A stretch of 64,000 bases of DNA from Archangium violaceum (GTDB lineage: Bacteria; Myxococcota; Myxococcia; Myxococcales; Myxococcaceae): assembly GCF_016859125.1 (NCBI RefSeq), contig NZ_CP069338.1, forward strand, positions 7,069,501 to 7,133,500, read 5' to 3'. The position numbers were made by a program, and so were the translations under genes. The notes under the pieces were generated by a model, which searched no databases, had not been told where the DNA came from, and worked only from the letters and a program-made list of their open reading frames with translations. Positions within the stretch are counted from its first letter, which is position 1; each line of letters opens with the position of its first letter. Shown piece by piece: positions 62,311-64,000 of this stretch.

Positions 62311-62541
62311 CTACTTGAGGTTGTTGATGACGGACATCGCGATCTCGTTGAGCTTCTTCATCATGTTGGAGATGAAGGCCACGGTCTCCTGCTGCTTCTG
62401 GAGGGCGAGCTGGGCCTCCATGCGAGCGCGGTCGGCGCCGCTCAGCTGGCTGAGCATGTTCTTCTCGGCCGCGCTGAAGCCGTTGGCGCTGGGGGCGAGG
62501 GCGGAAGCGAGGGCGGCGTTGGCCTGGTTGTTGACGGACAT
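62311..62541 (-). CDS. Needle-like T3SS filament subunit, copy 3
   Basis: 76-residue protein identical to copy 1 except Met for Leu in ISNMMKKL. The DNA of the surrounding repeat is nearly identical to copy 1. AGGAGATCACC precedes ATG 62541. It is the copy nearest to the SycD-like and DUF1521 genes, which share its strand, but a hairpin at 62677-62709 separates them. Confidence 0.65.
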   Translation of the reverse strand: MSVNNQANAALASALAPSANGFSAAEKNMLSQLSGADRARMEAQLALQKQQETVAFISNMMKKLNEIAMSVINNLK

Positions 62542-62597
62542 GGTGATCTCCTGGGAAGGCGGTGCGAGGTTGGGTACAGCGACCTGCTGACAAAAGG

Positions 62598-62626
62598 ATT
62601 ATCGCCGCGTGGCTCCGGGAGTTTCC
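62598..62626 (-). promoter_or_regulatory. CGATAAT-type promoter of needle-like copy 3
   Basis: GGAAACT, 15 bases, CGATAAT on the minus strand, identical to copies 1 and 2. Confidence 0.6.
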
Positions 62627-62676
62627 TCCCCCATTTTTTCTCCGCTTTTTCGGGTGCTCCGGACGCGGAAATGGAG

Positions 62677-62709
62677 ACGCCCGGCACTCGCTTGCGCGCG
62701 GCCGGGCGT
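62677..62709 (-). terminator. Hairpin downstream of the SycD-like gene
   Basis: ACGCCCGGC (62677-62685) and GCCGGGCGT (62701-62709) form a perfect 9-bp stem 26 bp beyond the stop at 62735. No T-run, but the position suits a terminator of the DUF1521/SycD-like operon. Confidence 0.6.
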
Positions 62710-62734
62710 CGGAGTCGATTCGATGGGGTGAGCG

Positions 62735-63241
62735 CTACTTGCCCGACTTCGCCTGATCCGCCTGCTGCTTGAGGACCAACAGCATCGAGCGGGCTCGCTG
62801 CGTCGAGCGGCGCTTGAGCTCTGGATCCTTCTTGACTGCCAGGGTGAAGTCCACCAGCCCCTCGGGCACGTTCCCGCGGCGCAGGTGGATCTCTCCGCGC
62901 CCCACGAGTGCGTCCACGTTGCTCCCGTTGAAGCGGAGCGACTGCGAGAATTCCTCGAAGGCCTCGTCGTACCGCTCCAGGGTCATGTACGTCGCCGCGA
63001 GCTGGCAGTGGAAGACGCTATCGTACGGAGCCGCCGCGACCAGTCCCTGGAAGATCTGCAACGCCTGCTGCGTGCTGCCCGCCTGCAGGAGGTTGTGCGC
63101 GGTCTCCGCCCACCGGTAGAGCACCTGGGTGGGCATCCCCAGGAACTCGCCGAGGGTGATCTCCCCGCGAATCAACTTCTCGCCAGCTTCCTTCTCACGC
63201 TGGGCATTTTCGTTACTGGACGAGGAAGAGTCGCTGCTCAT
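62735..63241 (-). CDS. SycD/LcrH-like TPR chaperone, second copy in the cluster
   Basis: 168-residue TPR protein. The Ser-rich start is followed by KLIRGEITLGEFLGMPTQVL and repeats WAETAHNLLQAGSTQQALQI, LAATYMTLERYDEAFEEFSQ and VGRGEIHLRRGNVPEGLVDF. It resembles SycD/LcrH chaperones, like the protein at 58756. It lies 48 bp downstream of the DUF1521 gene on the same strand, so the DUF1521 protein is its likely client. ATG 63241. Confidence 0.75.
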   Translation of the reverse strand: MSSDSSSSSNENAQREKEAGEKLIRGEITLGEFLGMPTQVLYRWAETAHNLLQAGSTQQALQIFQGLVAAAPYDSVFHCQLAATYMTLERYDEAFEEFSQSLRFNGSNVDALVGRGEIHLRRGNVPEGLVDFTLAVKKDPELKRRSTQRARSMLLVLKQQADQAKSGK

Positions 63242-63289
63242 GGAGCCCTCGGGGACGGGGCTCGCGGCCCCGTCCGTTGGTGGAGGCGG

Positions 63290-64000
63290 CTAGGCGATGC
63301 TCGAGCCGCGGGAGCGCAGCATACCACTGAGCTCGAACTGCCGCTGCAGCGTCTGGAGCATGATGCTCAGCGCCTTGAAGGACGACTTCATGCCCTCGAG
63401 GTGCTGGTTGCGGTCGTACTTGAAGATGTCGTCCTGCCGGCGGAACGGGTTGAAGCCGTGCGAGCGGGTGCTGCTCAGGGAGTCGAAGAGCTTCTGCACG
63501 GAGTCGAAGCTGTTCTGGATGGACTTCAGCGTGTCGCTGGCGCTGCTCGGGGAGTCGAACAGGGTCTTCCAGTTCTGCTGAACCAGGTTCAACTCGTTCC
63601 GGGTCTTCAGCTTCTCGCCCTGGTTCTCCGAACCGATGATCTCCCGGTCCTCGAAGTTCCACTCGGCCGACGTCTTGCCCATGGTGACACGGTCCCCCCC
63701 CTGGGCGTTGAACTTGAAGAGCGCGTCGTCACCGTCGAAGGTGACCTGGCCGACCTTGCCCTTGCCCTTGTCGATGTCGGTGACGCACACGTGGCTGTCA
63801 CCATTGATGATGTCCAGCTGGCCGGTGACGGTCGCGCCGTTGCCGTAGGGCTTGCAGGTCACGTCGATGCGGGTGCCGTCGCCGAGCACGAACTCCGTGT
63901 TCTTCTTGAAGTCCCACTTGCCGCCGTCGCTCTCCTCCACGTGCGGGTCGCCCCACACGCGGGTCTCCTTCTTGTCCGGACCGGTGATCTTCCACTCGAA
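63290..64000 (-). CDS. DUF1521 (NopE-type, self-cleaving) candidate T3SS effector, partial
   Basis: 236 codons are visible; the N-terminus lies beyond 64000. The visible part begins FEWKITGPDKKETRVWGDPH, VEESDGGKWDFKKNTEFVLG, DGTRIDVTCKPYGNG, a close match to DUF1521. In the Bradyrhizobium effector NopE1 this domain cleaves itself at GD-PH when calcium or another metal is present; GDPHVE here preserves that site (Asp codon at 63947-63949). The C-terminal ~110 residues are helical (RNELNLVQQNWKTLFDSPSS; SSFKALSIMLQTLQRQFELS). With a SycD-like chaperone downstream, it is a good effector or translocator candidate. Ser-Thr richness and lack of visible signal fit. Confidence 0.75.
   Translation of the reverse strand, partial: FEWKITGPDKKETRVWGDPHVEESDGGKWDFKKNTEFVLGDGTRIDVTCKPYGNGATVTGQLDIINGDSHVCVTDIDKGKGKVGQVTFDGDDALFKFNAQGGDRVTMGKTSAEWNFEDREIIGSENQGEKLKTRNELNLVQQNWKTLFDSPSSASDTLKSIQNSFDSVQKLFDSLSSTRSHGFNPFRRQDDIFKYDRNQHLEGMKSSFKALSIMLQTLQRQFELSGMLRSRGSSIA

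Larger units (their letters stand above)
62091..62655. repeat. Tandem repeat unit R3 (needle-like gene copy 3)
   Basis: About 565 bp, nearly identical to R1, including the 3' end of the paralogue gene, both terminators, the needle-like gene, promoter and T-rich end. Differences from R1 are isolated substitutions and homopolymer length changes. Confidence 0.85.

Noticed and set aside
59863-62655. Repeats as an insertion sequence or transposon
   Set aside because: No transposase gene, terminal inverted repeats or target duplications; each unit holds a host-type gene with its own promoter and terminator.

Overview
This GC-rich (about 68 %) window most likely comes from a myxobacterium of the Cystobacter/Archangium/Stigmatella group. 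The evidence is the strong G/C bias at third codon positions, many lipoproteins, TPR and Cys-rich surface proteins, a mitochondrial-like (spd-type) elongation factor G, a DUF3396 immunity gene beside a nuclease-toxin relic, and a type III secretion cluster of the atypical kind seen in predatory myxobacteria. The assignment is an inference from gene content; there is no rRNA or tRNA in the window.

Region 1 (1-13.2 kb) holds housekeeping and accessory genes: the ABC-F ATPase Uup, an RhlE-type RNA helicase, a stand-alone EF-G, an RsuA/RluB-type pseudouridine synthase, a DUF1028 protein, a TrmJ-like methyltransferase and a TPR protein. It also holds a toxin/immunity pair in which the toxin has been disabled by an internal out-of-frame deletion, and a Cys-rich membrane protein. 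Region 2 (13.3-25.7 kb) is an envelope block: a thioester-containing bacterial alpha-2-macroglobulin lipoprotein, a beta-helix lipoprotein, an RstA/RstB-like two-component system and penicillin-binding protein 1C. Region 3 (25.7-43.3 kb) is mixed: lipoproteins, a DUF2243 membrane protein, a deletion relic of an FAD oxidoreductase, a CotH-like lipoprotein, a phospholipase-D-like lipoprotein, a protease/propeller/barrel fusion, an EAL protein, an acyl-CoA oxidase with an N-terminal TerB-like domain, and an ABC ATPase with a MarR/GbsR-type regulator.

Region 4 (43.5-64 kb) is the standout. It encodes a type III secretion export machine in the order sigma-28-like factor, SctI rod, SctJ ring, a FliG/SctK-position protein, SctL, SctN, SctO, SctP, SctQ, a FliO-like protein, SctR, SctS, SctT and SctU, plus a free-standing copy of the SctU cytoplasmic domain. 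SctC, SctD and SctV are not in the window. TPR chaperone-like proteins flank the apparatus. After the apparatus come three almost identical 76-codon needle-like genes on the minus strand. They lie inside three near-identical DNA repeats and alternate with plus-strand genes for small secreted-like proteins, two of which are paralogues. The window ends in a DUF1521 (NopE-like, self-cleaving) candidate effector.

A shared promoter pattern (GMAACT, 15 bases, CGATAAT) lies upstream of the EspA-like gene and each needle-like gene, with a variant before a further small gene. Its CGATAA core resembles the FliA/sigma-28 minus-10 element, and the cluster encodes a sigma-28-like factor. My reading is that the sigma factor switches on a dedicated filament/effector regulon for this secretion system. 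The needle, effector and sigma assignments are inferences from sequence patterns and position.
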